A stretch of 64,000 nucleotides of DNA from Pseudomonas vancouverensis (GCF_004348895.1 NZ_RRZK01000008.1:186001-250000); one strand, 5' to 3'. Shown: positions 26,106 to 34,668, numbered from the stretch's first letter. Numbers and translations are program-made. The notes: generated by a model not told the origin, from the letters alone.

Positions 26106-26543
26106 ATGGAAATCAAGATTGATATATTGGATTCTCCATCAGAGAAGGATCAGAAAGTACTGAATAATAGGTTTGCAGAATATCTTAAAATTCAGTATCC
26201 GGATCTGCCGCCAGAGTCGGAAGATAAGAATTTTATGGTAGTTGCGCATGATGAAGCAGGCGAATACATCGGTGCAATAAGCTGCAACTATTATTGGGAT
26301 GGCCTTGAAATTAATACATTTTGGGTCAAGGCGTCTCATCGCGGCAGAAAAGTCGGTTCTATGCTATTGGAAAAAGCAGAAGCATTTGGCGCTGAGAATG
26401 GTGCAGGAGTTGCATTCCTAAAAACCGTTGATGCTAAACAATTCTATGAAAGGCATGGGTATGAGACCTATGGTGTTCTTGAGGATCGACCCGTCGGGAC
26501 TAGCCTGTATCACTTAAAGAAACGGCTGGTAAAACATGCATAA
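26106..26543 (+). CDS. GNAT-family N-acetyltransferase, AT-rich
   Basis: A 145-residue GNAT with motif A in INTFWVKASHRGRKVGSMLLEKAEAF and motif B around FYERHGYETYGVLED. The N-terminal block resembles acetyltransferases of the RimI-like/toxin-resistance type, but the substrate is not identifiable. Base composition is clearly more AT-rich than the neighbours (many AAA, ATT and TAT codons), suggesting recent transfer. ATG 26106 follows GGAGAAATAGA. Just downstream is a hairpin built on the GGGACAGATTTA repeat. Confidence 0.82.
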   Translation: MEIKIDILDSPSEKDQKVLNNRFAEYLKIQYPDLPPESEDKNFMVVAHDEAGEYIGAISCNYYWDGLEINTFWVKASHRGRKVGSMLLEKAEAFGAENGAGVAFLKTVDAKQFYERHGYETYGVLEDRPVGTSLYHLKKRLVKHA

Positions 26544-26573
26544 AAACGGGTTCAATCCAATCAGCTTCGATAA

Positions 26574-26613
26574 AGGGGACAGATTTATTTCTGATTAATT
26601 AAATCTGTCCTCT
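26574..26613. repeat. GGGACAGATTTA inverted repeat (REP-like, RAYT-associated type)
   Basis: AGGGGACAGATTTA at 26574-26587 pairs, with one mismatch, with TAAATCTGTCCTCT at 26600-26613. The word recurs in many proteobacterial genomes as a REP-like element mobilised by Y1-type transposases. It lies between the AT-rich GNAT and the AraC gene, overlaps the AraC stop codon by two bases, and could act as a terminator for both strands. Confidence 0.65.
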
Positions 26614-27631
26614 ATAGGCGTTCGGGTTCGCCAGCCTTGGCAAGTTGTCGCCATGTACGCGGCGACATCCCCGTCCATTGCTTGAATGCGCGACTGAACG
26701 CCGTCAGGTCGGCAAAGCCCAGGTTCAGTGCCAGGGTGGTCAGGTCGATGGGCGGGCTGGCGAGGTGGTGTTTTGCCAATCGCAGGCGTGCGGATTTGAG
26801 GGTCTGCGCGAAACTGCTGCCTTGTGCCTGCAGTCGTTGTTGCAGGCTGCGCGGATGCATTTCCACCAGTTTTGCAACCATCGCCAGGTTGCACTCGCCG
26901 GTGGGCAGCAAGGCATCGATTGCACTTTCCACCTGCTGCGCGAGGCTTATGGGAACCCTGCGTGACCAGGCGGTTCGCCATTGTAGTGTCAGGTGATTGC
27001 GCCAACGCTGTTCTACGGCGATGGGTTGCTCCAGTAGCGTGGCAGGATAACTCAGCAGATTCGCCGATTGGCCGTAGCGTACGGAGCAGAGCAAGGCCTG
27101 CTCATAGGCTTCAGTGTTGGCGGGCCTGGGCATTTGCAGAGCGGCATCGAGCGGTGGCTGCGTGGCGTTGTGCAACTGCGCGATACCCTGGGTAAAGACT
27201 GCCAGGGTCAATGCGCTGAGTTGCTCGCAATCCACTTCTGTCGCGAACGCGAAGTCCAGCTGGATAGCGAATCTCGACCCACGCCTGTCGATCTCCCAAA
27301 GCATCCCGCGGGCATGAAAATCCATGTTCTTTCGCAGCAACTGCATGGCATCGCCCACTGTGGCCTGTAGACAAAGGCAAGAGCCCAACGGACCGAGCAC
27401 TTCCAGCCCCTGACGGTTGCCCAGGCGTACACCGAAGTCGGGCGCCTTGCAGCGCCAGGCGGCCAGCTGCAGAAGCTCGGCCATCGCCACGTAGGGGATG
27501 TAGAGGTCCGGTGAGTGAAGCACCGCTTGGCTCAGTCCCGCCTCGCGCATCAGTCGTTCCGGCTCCTGGCCCAGTTCGCGGACCAGACCGGCAAACCCCG
27601 ACAACGAGCCACTTCGGACGAAATAGTTCAT
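26612..27631 (-). CDS. AraC-family regulator (OruR/ArgR-like group)
   Basis: A 339-residue AraC regulator. The N-terminal ~190 residues are the AraC_binding-type domain (GFAGLVRELGQEPERLMREAG, then YIPYVAMAELLQLAA), and the C-terminal ~100 residues hold two HTH motifs, ending FADLTAFSRAFKQWTGMSPRTWR. The ATG at 27631 is preferred; an in-frame GTG and a TTG lie further upstream. It is divergent from the arylsulfatase gene with 189 bp between, containing a tandem direct repeat typical of AraC operators, so it probably activates the sulfatase gene. Confidence 0.85.
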   Translation of the reverse strand: MNYFVRSGSLSGFAGLVRELGQEPERLMREAGLSQAVLHSPDLYIPYVAMAELLQLAAWRCKAPDFGVRLGNRQGLEVLGPLGSCLCLQATVGDAMQLLRKNMDFHARGMLWEIDRRGSRFAIQLDFAFATEVDCEQLSALTLAVFTQGIAQLHNATQPPLDAALQMPRPANTEAYEQALLCSVRYGQSANLLSYPATLLEQPIAVEQRWRNHLTLQWRTAWSRRVPISLAQQVESAIDALLPTGECNLAMVAKLVEMHPRSLQQRLQAQGSSFAQTLKSARLRLAKHHLASPPIDLTTLALNLGFADLTAFSRAFKQWTGMSPRTWRQLAKAGEPERL

Positions 27632-27670
27632 CAGTTCATCGCCTGCTGGCACTCCATAAATCAACTCGCA

Positions 27671-27704
27671 AATAGTCAAGTTCTCGTTCGTGAATGGTCA
27701 AGTT
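27671..27704. promoter_or_regulatory. tandem direct repeat, probable AraC-type operator
   Basis: AATAGTCAAGTT at 27671-27682 and AATGGTCAAGTT at 27693-27704 differ at one base and start 22 bp apart, two helical turns. It lies between the AraC gene and the sulfatase gene. Confidence 0.6.
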
Positions 27705-27820
27705 ATTTCACGGCGTTTTGTTTACTTTCCCATGTCCCGAGCCTGCCTCTGGTGCACTCGATTTGCCTCTGTGGAGCGTACAACGATGACAATAAAACCC
27801 ACCGACAAGGAGTCAGTCGA

Positions 27821-29398
27821 ATGACTCGCAAACGCAAGTGGTTACCCAAGCTCGCCCTGGTGGCGGCCTCACTCATCACGTTATCAGGCGTCGCCACCGC
27901 GGCGGATAAACCCAACATTCTGGTGATCTTCGGCGACGACATCGGCCAGACCAACATCAGCGCCTATGGTGACGGCGTGGTCGGTTACCAGACGCCGAAC
28001 ATCGATCGAATCGCCCATGAGGGCATGAAGTTCACCGATTACTACGCGGAGAACAGTTGCACGGCCGGACGTTCAACCTTCATCACCGGGCAGTCGCCGC
28101 TGCGCACGGGGCTGTCCAAAGTGGGCATGCCCGGGGTGCCGGTCGGTTTGCAGGCCAGGGATGTGACGATCGCCCAGGCGCTCAAGACCCATGGCTATGC
28201 CACGGGGCAATTCGGCAAGAACCATCTGGGCGACAAGGATGAGTACCTGCCGACCAACCACGGCTTTGACGAGTTCTTCGGCAACCTCTACCACCTCAAC
28301 GCCGAAGAGGAACCCGAGCGCCCTTACTGGCCGAAAGATAACCCGGCATTCGTCAAGGCCGCCTCGCCGCGCGGGGTCATCCACAGTTTCGCCGATGGCA
28401 AGATCGAAGACACCGGCGCGCTGACCCGCAAGCGCATGGAAACCATCGATGACGAAACCACCCAGGCCGCCATCGGTTTCATGGAAAAACAAGTCAAGGC
28501 GGATAAACCGTTCTTCGTGTGGATGAATACCACGCGCATGCACGCCTTCACCCATGTTCGCGACTCGATGAAGGGCCAAAGCGGCATGCCGGGCAACGAC
28601 TATGCCGACGGCATGCTCGAACACGACGGTGACGTCGGTAAGCTGTTGAAAAGCGTCGATGACCTCAAGATCGCTGACAACACCATCGTGATCTACACCA
28701 CCGACAACGGCCCGAACCAGTGGTCCTGGCCAGATGCGGCAACCACGCCGTTCCGCAACGAGAAAAACTCCAACTGGGAAGGCGCCTACCGTGTACCGGC
28801 GATGATCCGTTGGCCCGGCAAGGTCAAGCCAGGCAGCGTTTCCACGCAAATGTTCTCCGGGCTGGACTGGTTCCCGACCTTGCTGGCGGCAGTGGGGGAC
28901 ACCGATATCAAGGAACGCCTGTTGAAAGGCACGGACGTCGGCGGGAAGAACTTCAAGGTTCACCTGGATGGCTACAACCAGCTGGATTACCTGACCGGCA
29001 AGAGCGACAAGAGCGCGCGTAACGAGTTCTACTATTTCAGCGATGACGGCGATCTGGTCGGCATGCGTTACGACGACTGGAAGATTGTCTACTGTGAGCA
29101 GCGTGCCCCCGGTGGCTTCAAGGTCTGGAGCGAGCCCTTTACCTGCCTGCGCGTCCCCAAACTGTTCAACTTGCGCATGGACCCCTACGAGCGTGCCGAT
29201 GTCGTGTCCGACCAGTACTACGACTGGCTGACCAAGAATAGCTACCTGATCATTGACGGTACGCGAAGAGCCGCCGCCTTCTTGAAGACGTTTGTCGAGT
29301 ACCCGCCAAGCCAACGTCCGGCGAGCTTCAGCATCAATCAGGTTCGCGCCGATGTAGACAAACAAATTGAAGAGAAAATGAAGCAGCAAAAACAGTAA
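27821..29398 (+). CDS. arylsulfatase
   Basis: A 525-residue sulfatase with an N-terminal signal peptide of about 27 residues (MTRKRKWLPKLALVAASL, cleavage near TAA), so it is exported. NILVIFGDDIG carries metal-binding Asp residues, and Cys80 in SCTAGRSTFITG is the formylglycine precursor, in the Cys-x-Ala-x-Arg form instead of Cys-x-Pro-x-Arg. GQFGKNHLGD and the TTDNGPNQWSW metal motif follow. It would hydrolyse sulfate esters; the physiological substrate is unknown. No formylglycine-generating enzyme gene is adjacent, so maturation depends on one elsewhere. ATG 27821 follows GGAG. Confidence 0.88.
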   Translation: MTRKRKWLPKLALVAASLITLSGVATAADKPNILVIFGDDIGQTNISAYGDGVVGYQTPNIDRIAHEGMKFTDYYAENSCTAGRSTFITGQSPLRTGLSKVGMPGVPVGLQARDVTIAQALKTHGYATGQFGKNHLGDKDEYLPTNHGFDEFFGNLYHLNAEEEPERPYWPKDNPAFVKAASPRGVIHSFADGKIEDTGALTRKRMETIDDETTQAAIGFMEKQVKADKPFFVWMNTTRMHAFTHVRDSMKGQSGMPGNDYADGMLEHDGDVGKLLKSVDDLKIADNTIVIYTTDNGPNQWSWPDAATTPFRNEKNSNWEGAYRVPAMIRWPGKVKPGSVSTQMFSGLDWFPTLLAAVGDTDIKERLLKGTDVGGKNFKVHLDGYNQLDYLTGKSDKSARNEFYYFSDDGDLVGMRYDDWKIVYCEQRAPGGFKVWSEPFTCLRVPKLFNLRMDPYERADVVSDQYYDWLTKNSYLIIDGTRRAAAFLKTFVEYPPSQRPASFSINQVRADVDKQIEEKMKQQKQ

Positions 29399-29407
29399 GG
29401 TTTTTCC

Positions 29408-29435
29408 AAGGCGCCCGCCGGCAAACGGGCGCCTT
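29408..29435 (+). terminator. stem-loop terminator after the arylsulfatase
   Basis: AAGGCGCCCG at 29408-29417 pairs perfectly with CGGGCGCCTT at 29426-29435, ten bases after the sulfatase stop. The U-tract is short. Confidence 0.65.
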
Positions 29436-29494
29436 GTGATTATCGTCGCTGAGCGTTCCTGAAGGTCGTTGAGTCGCTTCGATGTGAGTGTCCG

Positions 29495-30388
29495 CTATTG
29501 GCCAACTACTCCCCCTGACGCACCTACCAACTTCCCCACGACCTCGCCTTCAACCACGCCCTCACCAACCCCCGCCTCAAAAACCGCACAACACGCCGAT
29601 CTCTCCCCATCACACATCCGGTAAACCGCAATCACACTGCCAGGCCCGCAGCCTGTATGTCCGCAAACGGTAAAACCACCCTCAATCGCCCCTCGCATCA
29701 CACCCAGCCCATACCCGGGTGCAATCCATGGGCGTCCGGGAATCGGGCCGCCGAGGGTGCGTGTGGTCTGCATGTCCTCGAGCAATTCCATTGGCAGAAA
29801 ATCTGCGCAGAAGAGTCGGTCGAGCAACAGCGCTGCCTGCGAAACCGGGCCGATCAACAGGCCGTGATAGACCCAGGCGGGATCGTAATTTGACAGGCTT
29901 GCAAGGTGGGGCGCTTGCAAGTCTGCTCGCGTCTTGGCGAAGCGAATGTTCGACAGGTCCAGAGGCGTCAGTACGCGTTGCTTGACGGCATCATCAAGGG
30001 GCAGATCGGTCAGTCGTTCAATCAGCCTGCCAATGAACCAGTAGCCCACGTTCGAGTAGCGCCAGGCGGTTCCCGGGTGGTAGCGGAGTCGATCGCCGTC
30101 AAGACGCTGCATCATTTCACTGGCAGACCAGGCGGGCTCACCTTTGGCGACGGCGGCGTGATATTCGGCCAGTTCCGCGTAATCAGCCAGGCCTGCCTCA
30201 TGCCGTAGTAGCTGGCGTAATGTGAATGGTTGATCGGGCAGTGGCTCGTCCAGTCCGATCAGCCCGTCGCGCACCAGCGATAACGCTGTCGCCGCCAATA
30301 CCGTTTTGGTGAAACTCCACCAAGGGACCAGGGTGTCTGGCTCGTGAGGCGTCAGTAGCTGACCCTTTACTACCCGTGAACTGAACAT
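29495..30388 (-). CDS. serine beta-lactamase-like hydrolase (class C/PBP fold)
   Basis: A 297-residue protein with the SxxK motif SFTK at residues 25-28, a YxN-type motif in WRYSNVGYW and a C-terminal HTG in VCGHTGCGPGS. These identify the beta-lactamase/transpeptidase-like family (Pfam Beta-lactamase), which includes esterases and D-aminopeptidases. No signal peptide is seen with the ATG at 30388, so it is likely cytoplasmic and not an antibiotic-resistance enzyme. The C-terminus is Gly/Val/Glu-rich. The substrate is unknown. Confidence 0.82.
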   Translation of the reverse strand: MFSSRVVKGQLLTPHEPDTLVPWWSFTKTVLAATALSLVRDGLIGLDEPLPDQPFTLRQLLRHEAGLADYAELAEYHAAVAKGEPAWSASEMMQRLDGDRLRYHPGTAWRYSNVGYWFIGRLIERLTDLPLDDAVKQRVLTPLDLSNIRFAKTRADLQAPHLASLSNYDPAWVYHGLLIGPVSQAALLLDRLFCADFLPMELLEDMQTTRTLGGPIPGRPWIAPGYGLGVMRGAIEGGFTVCGHTGCGPGSVIAVYRMCDGERSACCAVFEAGVGEGVVEGEVVGKLVGASGGVVGQ

Positions 30389-30566
30389 TGGCTTCCTTGG
30401 CTGTCGAGAACGCTGCCTATTGTGACGACAACGACGTTGCACTGAAAGGTTATGGAAAGCTGCTGGCCTTAGCATCTCTGCCGGGACGCCGAGACAGGTC
30501 GCACCCGTGATAAACACCTCGATGTGTTTATCGGCACTTACAAGAACAATACTGGAGTCATCGAAG

Positions 30567-31577
30567 ATGCTGTTCATGCAGCTTCAAAACACCGTGCCCA
30601 CTCGGGCCTTGCAGCGTTTTGCCCTGGCGGCCCTGTGCATGCTGGTATCAACCCGTCTGCTGGCGATGGAGCCTCTGCATCCGGAATGCATTGTCCCCGG
30701 CGCTCCGGGTGGCGGCGGTGACCTGACTTGCCAACTGATCAAAACCGCGTTGACCGAGAGCAAGGTGTTCAACGAGCCGATGCAAGTGTCCTACCTGCCC
30801 GGTGGAGTGGGGGCGGTCACCTACAACACGGTCGCGGCACAACGCACTGCGGAGGATGGCACGCTGATCGCCTGGTCCAGTGGCTCATTGTTGAACCTTG
30901 CGCAGGGCAAGTTTGGGCGTTTCGATGAAAACGCGGTGCGTTGGGTGGCTGCGGTGGGCAAAAGCTACGGGGCGATTGCGGTCAAAAGCGATTCCCCCTA
31001 CAGGAATCTCGATGACCTGGTCAAAGCGCTGAAGAAAAATCCCCGGCAAATCCTCTTTGGCACCAGTGGTACCGCAGGCAGCCACGATTGGTTGCAGGCC
31101 GCGCTGATTGCCAAGGCGGCGGATATCAACATCCAGGACTTGCGCAATATCGCCCTGGAGGGTGGTGGGGAAATCACCACGGCGTTGCTCGGCGATTACA
31201 TCCAGGTCAGCAGCACCGACGTGTTCGAATCAATGCCTTATGTACGGCGCGGTGAGGTTCGTTTGCTCGCGGTGTTCTCGGAAAACCGCCTGGACATACC
31301 GGAATTGCAAGACATCCCGACGGCCAGGGAGCAGGGCTACGACATCGTCTGCCCGGTGGTTCGCGGTTTTTACTTGGGGCCAAAAGTCAGCGACGAAGCC
31401 TACGCCTGGTGGAAAGACATCTTCGATAAGCAACTGGCTTCGCCGGCTTTCGCCGAGCTGCGCAAAGAACGGCGATTACTGCCCTTTGCCTTGACCGGCG
31501 AGGCCTTGGACCAGTACGTCAAGCAACAGGTGGCGGAGTACAGGCAGGTGATTCAAGAGCTCGACCAGGCTCGGTAA
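30567..31577 (+). CDS. TctC-family substrate-binding protein (tripartite tricarboxylate transporter type)
   Basis: A 336-residue periplasmic binding protein of the Bug/TctC family: signal peptide of about 33 residues ending LLAMEPLH, the phosphate-loop-like region VPGAPGGGGDLTCQLI, ILFGTSGTAGSHDW, and a closing C-terminal helical region. Such proteins bind carboxylates for TctAB carriers. No tctA or tctB gene is nearby, so it is an orphan. ATG 30567 has GGAG 9 bases upstream. Confidence 0.84.
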   Translation: MLFMQLQNTVPTRALQRFALAALCMLVSTRLLAMEPLHPECIVPGAPGGGGDLTCQLIKTALTESKVFNEPMQVSYLPGGVGAVTYNTVAAQRTAEDGTLIAWSSGSLLNLAQGKFGRFDENAVRWVAAVGKSYGAIAVKSDSPYRNLDDLVKALKKNPRQILFGTSGTAGSHDWLQAALIAKAADINIQDLRNIALEGGGEITTALLGDYIQVSSTDVFESMPYVRRGEVRLLAVFSENRLDIPELQDIPTAREQGYDIVCPVVRGFYLGPKVSDEAYAWWKDIFDKQLASPAFAELRKERRLLPFALTGEALDQYVKQQVAEYRQVIQELDQAR

Positions 31578-31716
31578 TCGATCACGGGATGACCGGGCTC
31601 TTGCCTTTGCATGCCTGTCTGCATTGCTACGCAGGTTTGTCGATGTGGCGGGACGTGGATAGCGAAGTCCAGGTGTTCGGCGAGCCTGGAAGCAGGCTCG
31701 CAGGGTCGAGTGACCA

Positions 31717-31959
31717 TCATTGCTGCGGTTTGTTTTCTCCCTCCAGCTGAGCTATCTCTTTTTCGATTGGCCATTCGCTGAATGCAAATATCCAGTACAC
31801 GAATATATTCAGGATAGGAATGTAGAAGAGGACTGTGGTTCCCAAACCATAACCAGCCTTCTTGGCAATTTTAAAGGGTGCTATCAACATGATAATCACC
31901 ACGAACATGGCGAGTGATCCAGTGACTAATGAAAAAATTAAACTCGGCTCTGATTGCAT
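31717..31959 (-). CDS. small two-span membrane protein, paralogue of the next gene
   Basis: An 80-residue protein with two predicted membrane segments (about 8-28 and 40-58) and a charged C-terminus. The block PFKIAKKAGYGLG, then IPILNIFVYWIFAFSEWPIEKE, closely repeats a block in the neighbouring 76-residue protein. The KKAG...IPxxN pattern resembles DUF5684-type small membrane proteins. Function unknown. An AGGA lies before its ATG, 35 bp downstream of its paralogue, so the two are probably cotranscribed. Confidence 0.7.
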   Translation of the reverse strand: MQSEPSLIFSLVTGSLAMFVVIIMLIAPFKIAKKAGYGLGTTVLFYIPILNIFVYWIFAFSEWPIEKEIAQLEGENKPQQ

Positions 31960-31994
31960 CTCGATGTCCTGTTTATAAAGTGATCGCGACTCAG

Positions 31995-32225
31995 TTACTT
32001 CTTGTCTTTCAGGTTTGATAGTTTCTCTTCAATCGGCCATTTGATGAACGCAAACAGGCAATGTGTAAATACACTTATCAACGGAAAGGAAAACAGGAGC
32101 GCTGCAATCCCATCGTACCCTGCTTTTTTCGCAATCTTGTAGGAGGGTATGCACATGAGAACCAGAATAATAAAGCCCAGGGCTCCTGCCAGCGGTGAGT
32201 GTGCCGAGCCTGTTTGTGCGTACAT
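31995..32225 (-). CDS. small two-span membrane protein, paralogue of the previous gene
   Basis: A 76-residue protein with membrane segments near 13-31 and 38-57 and a Lys-rich tail. YKIAKKAGYDG and FAFIKWPIEEKL align with the neighbouring 80-residue protein, showing a tandem duplication. The ATG at 32225 has AAAGGA upstream, which favours it over a longer frame. A TGTAGGA-type motif (32300-32314) lies 75 bp upstream, in the same relative orientation as at the fimbrial and autotransporter genes. Function unknown. Confidence 0.7.
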   Translation of the reverse strand: MYAQTGSAHSPLAGALGFIILVLMCIPSYKIAKKAGYDGIAALLFSFPLISVFTHCLFAFIKWPIEEKLSNLKDKK

Positions 32226-32299
32226 GTCTGTTTCCTTTGTTTGAGTGTCTGAAGTAGCTGTGTATTTCATAGACATTAAGGGCTCACCCGGTCGAGTGA

Positions 32300-32314
32300 T
32301 GTAGGAAACATCCC
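32300..32314 (+). promoter_or_regulatory. TGTAGGA-type operator, site a
   Basis: TGTAGGAAACATCCC lies upstream of the two small membrane protein genes (minus strand). Read in the gene direction, GATGT-TTCCT-ACATC is a perfect 5-bp dyad around the TTCCT core. It belongs to the motif set also found at 34477, 34650, 34847, 37894 and 63986. Confidence 0.55.
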
Positions 32315-32478
32315 AAAAGCTGCTTGGCAGCCGGGTTTGGCATCATTGCCTGGTTGCTGTTTGCGTCGGAAATTCGCTCAGTACCCATTCGGCACAATCG
32401 CCGCTCGGAGCGAATGCCGTAGCAATAGCCCATGATCAGCATGCGAATCATCAGTTCAGGATCAAGCTAGTTGAACGG

Positions 32479-33504
32479 TCACTGATACGAAAAGGTAAAA
32501 GTGGCTGCACCAATAGCACTACCTGCCCCCACCGTACCGGTGGTGCGCACGTACTGAACGGTCAGCGGTACCGATAATAGACCCCCCGTCGATGTGCCGA
32601 CTGACCAGCGATTGGGATTACTCGGCGAGGCCGAGTCAGGGCCATAGGCAATGGGTGTCGAACCGTTGAAGATTTGCATGCCCACCCCTTGGGCGGTCGA
32701 ATCCGGCGTCAGGGTCAGGACGTTCGAACGATTGGCGGGATTGGTCACGTCGGTCAGGGTGACGCTGACTTTTGCGCCTGTCGCACAGTTGATATCCAGT
32801 GAAAAAGCGGCTGATTTGGTTGCTCCGGCGTTGAGTTCTTTCACTTGAACAGGGGCCAGATTCACATTGACGGCATTTTTGGTGACGACGCAGGTTTTGT
32901 TGTTCAGGGTGGCATTGACCTGAAGATTCGCCACTACCACCGGGCCATTGGCGTCTCGGACCTGAAACCATTGATCAGTGAAATAGCTCAATACATTGGT
33001 GCCACCCACCGAAATGGGGCCGGTCACTATCAGTTCTGCGCGAACCTGCGTCAGGCCGGTACCCAGCGATTCAGATGCGGTTGCCTGGTAGCCCCATTGC
33101 CAAGGAACGACCTGGGGAGAGGTGGGGTAGCCGTAATAGGAGCCGCTGGCCCAGATTGAAACACGGACACCGATACCCGGAATGTTGGTGGGGTAGATGC
33201 CTGAGTTGCCGGCGCCAGACATCAAAAATACAGCAGCTTTTGTACTTGAGTGGTCGCATTTGACGGCTGAGTGGGTGGCGATCGAGTCGTAACTCATGTT
33301 TTTTGTCGCGATCACATCACCGACTGTCGATTGGGTGACCGTGATCGCTCCGAAGTTGACGGTGGCTGTCGAGAAGGCACCATCGGTAAAAGAGCAAGTT
33401 GCATTCGCCAATGACGTCAAACCCAGGCAGAAAACAGCCACGATAAAAACGGCTAATCGACGAATTTTTACTGAAACAAAGTCCATTAATAGCAAAACGT
33501 GCAT
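32479..33504 (-). CDS. fimbrial tip adhesin-like protein (two-domain)
   Basis: A 341-residue exported protein; the signal peptide ends near SLANA at about residue 35. The N-terminal ~165 residues look like a lectin-type receptor domain with a Cys pair (CSF...KCDHSS). The C-terminal ~150 residues form a pilin domain: Cys in NNKTCVV and DINCAT, and a terminal strand TFTFSYQ with the penultimate Tyr that chaperones recognise. This organisation fits a chaperone-usher tip adhesin. It lies 53 bp downstream of the chaperone gene on the same strand, with no usher or major pilin gene adjacent. Confidence 0.78.
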   Translation of the reverse strand: MHVLLLMDFVSVKIRRLAVFIVAVFCLGLTSLANATCSFTDGAFSTATVNFGAITVTQSTVGDVIATKNMSYDSIATHSAVKCDHSSTKAAVFLMSGAGNSGIYPTNIPGIGVRVSIWASGSYYGYPTSPQVVPWQWGYQATASESLGTGLTQVRAELIVTGPISVGGTNVLSYFTDQWFQVRDANGPVVVANLQVNATLNNKTCVVTKNAVNVNLAPVQVKELNAGATKSAAFSLDINCATGAKVSVTLTDVTNPANRSNVLTLTPDSTAQGVGMQIFNGSTPIAYGPDSASPSNPNRWSVGTSTGGLLSVPLTVQYVRTTGTVGAGSAIGAATFTFSYQ

Positions 33505-33557
33505 GCTTGTTTACCCACATTAAATGATGGTGCGGCAACAGAGTCGGTCAGTTACAA

Positions 33558-34316
33558 CTAATGACTCAGCGGTGCTTCGCCCATGACAATGCCGCCGATA
33601 TCGTTGATCGCCTGGTATTGGATCAATGCACTCGCAGTGACGGACTTGATGGCGTTGAAGTGCATTTGCAGGGTGCCCTTGGGCGGAACCATCGCGGCCA
33701 GTTCGTTTTTGAATGTTTGGCCTGCATCTTTGATGTCGACCTCACTCAACGAGACGAAATAGGGGCTTGGATTGCTGATGGTGAGCGTTGCGCCCGATTC
33801 CGCTCCAGCAGGGCTGAGCTGCCAGTGCAGCTTGGCCGCCGATTGATCCGCCATGCCGGGCAAGTGTGGAGGGCGGAGAAAAATTTTGACCCTGGTGCGA
33901 AATGCCAGCTTCAGTTCATCGCCGGGAGCAGCACCCGTTGCCTTTTGCGGAACTTCCAGAAGGTTCAGCCAATACACCGACTCACGGTCCTGTGCCAATG
34001 CCTTGCCGCTGTAAATAATCCGCAGTGACTTGGTACCGTTGGCTTCAAGTCGAAACAGGGGCGGCAGGATCAGAAACGCGACATCTTGAGCATTCGGTTG
34101 CGCATCCAGATCACCGTTATCAACCCAGCTCTGTACAAGGCTCGGCGTGTCGACGGCGTTCTCCACGTCCACTACGACATCCCGCTGGTTGGTCGGGTAA
34201 ATGATGCGCGTGCTGGACAAGGCCAGCGCCGCCGGGGAGGCACAGCTCCACAGTGCTGCACAGACGCATAGGGCGGTACTTGCCCATTTTTTTAACTGCC
34301 AGTTGGCTCGATACAT
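33558..34316 (-). CDS. periplasmic fimbrial chaperone (PapD-like)
   Basis: A 252-residue protein with an N-terminal signal peptide of about 32 residues, then a PapD N-domain starting LSSTRIIYPTNQRDVVVDVEN and the family block ESVYWLNLLEVP, followed by the C-domain from about residue 150. The basic groove residues expected near TRIIYP and in LAFRTRVKIFLRP are present. It would fold pilus subunits by donor-strand complementation. ATG 34316 starts a proper signal peptide. It is cotranscribed with the tip adhesin-like gene, and TGTAGGA-type sites lie upstream at 34477 and 34650. Confidence 0.84.
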   Translation of the reverse strand: MYRANWQLKKWASTALCVCAALWSCASPAALALSSTRIIYPTNQRDVVVDVENAVDTPSLVQSWVDNGDLDAQPNAQDVAFLILPPLFRLEANGTKSLRIIYSGKALAQDRESVYWLNLLEVPQKATGAAPGDELKLAFRTRVKIFLRPPHLPGMADQSAAKLHWQLSPAGAESGATLTISNPSPYFVSLSEVDIKDAGQTFKNELAAMVPPKGTLQMHFNAIKSVTASALIQYQAINDIGGIVMGEAPLSH

Positions 34317-34476
34317 TGGCGATGGATTATCAGTACCCTTAAACACAATCTGTTCCTCACTTTGCTTTGTCCTTACCTGACAAAAACATCGGTCAACAGC
34401 CTTCATTAAAGGGGCTGGGCAGGTACAAGTCGGATGAAGCATCATCAAAAGGTTAACCATCAGGCCAGCGCAAAGC

Positions 34477-34492
34477 TGTAGGAAGCGTCCGA
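34477..34492 (+). promoter_or_regulatory. TGTAGGA-type operator, site b
   Basis: TGTAGGAAGCGTCCGA, about 160 bp upstream of the chaperone gene. Its first 14 bases are identical to the site at the right edge of the window upstream of the usher. Confidence 0.6.
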
Positions 34493-34630
34493 GTTACAAG
34501 GGATGAGTGGTTGACTCACGCGCCAAACGTGCTGAAAGAGGTTGCCTAAAGGCTCAAACAGAACACCCCAAAGTATTGCCATATCCAATGTCAGCTATTG
34601 GGTGATCACTGTCGTCTGCAGGCTGGCCAA

Positions 34631-34668
34631 TAGGAAAACTCCTTCCCGTTGTAGGAAAAACTTTTCCG
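34631..34668 (+). promoter_or_regulatory. tandem TAGGAA boxes, site c
   Basis: TAGGAAAACTCC at 34631-34642 and TGTAGGAAAAAC at 34650-34661, with TAGGA cores 21 bp apart. This resembles the 22-bp spacing at sites d and e but with weaker right halves. Confidence 0.4.

Noticed and set aside
29495..30388. Reading the beta-lactamase-like gene as an antibiotic-resistance gene
   Set aside because: It lacks a signal peptide and belongs to the broad esterase/peptidase branch; the motifs alone do not support beta-lactam hydrolysis.
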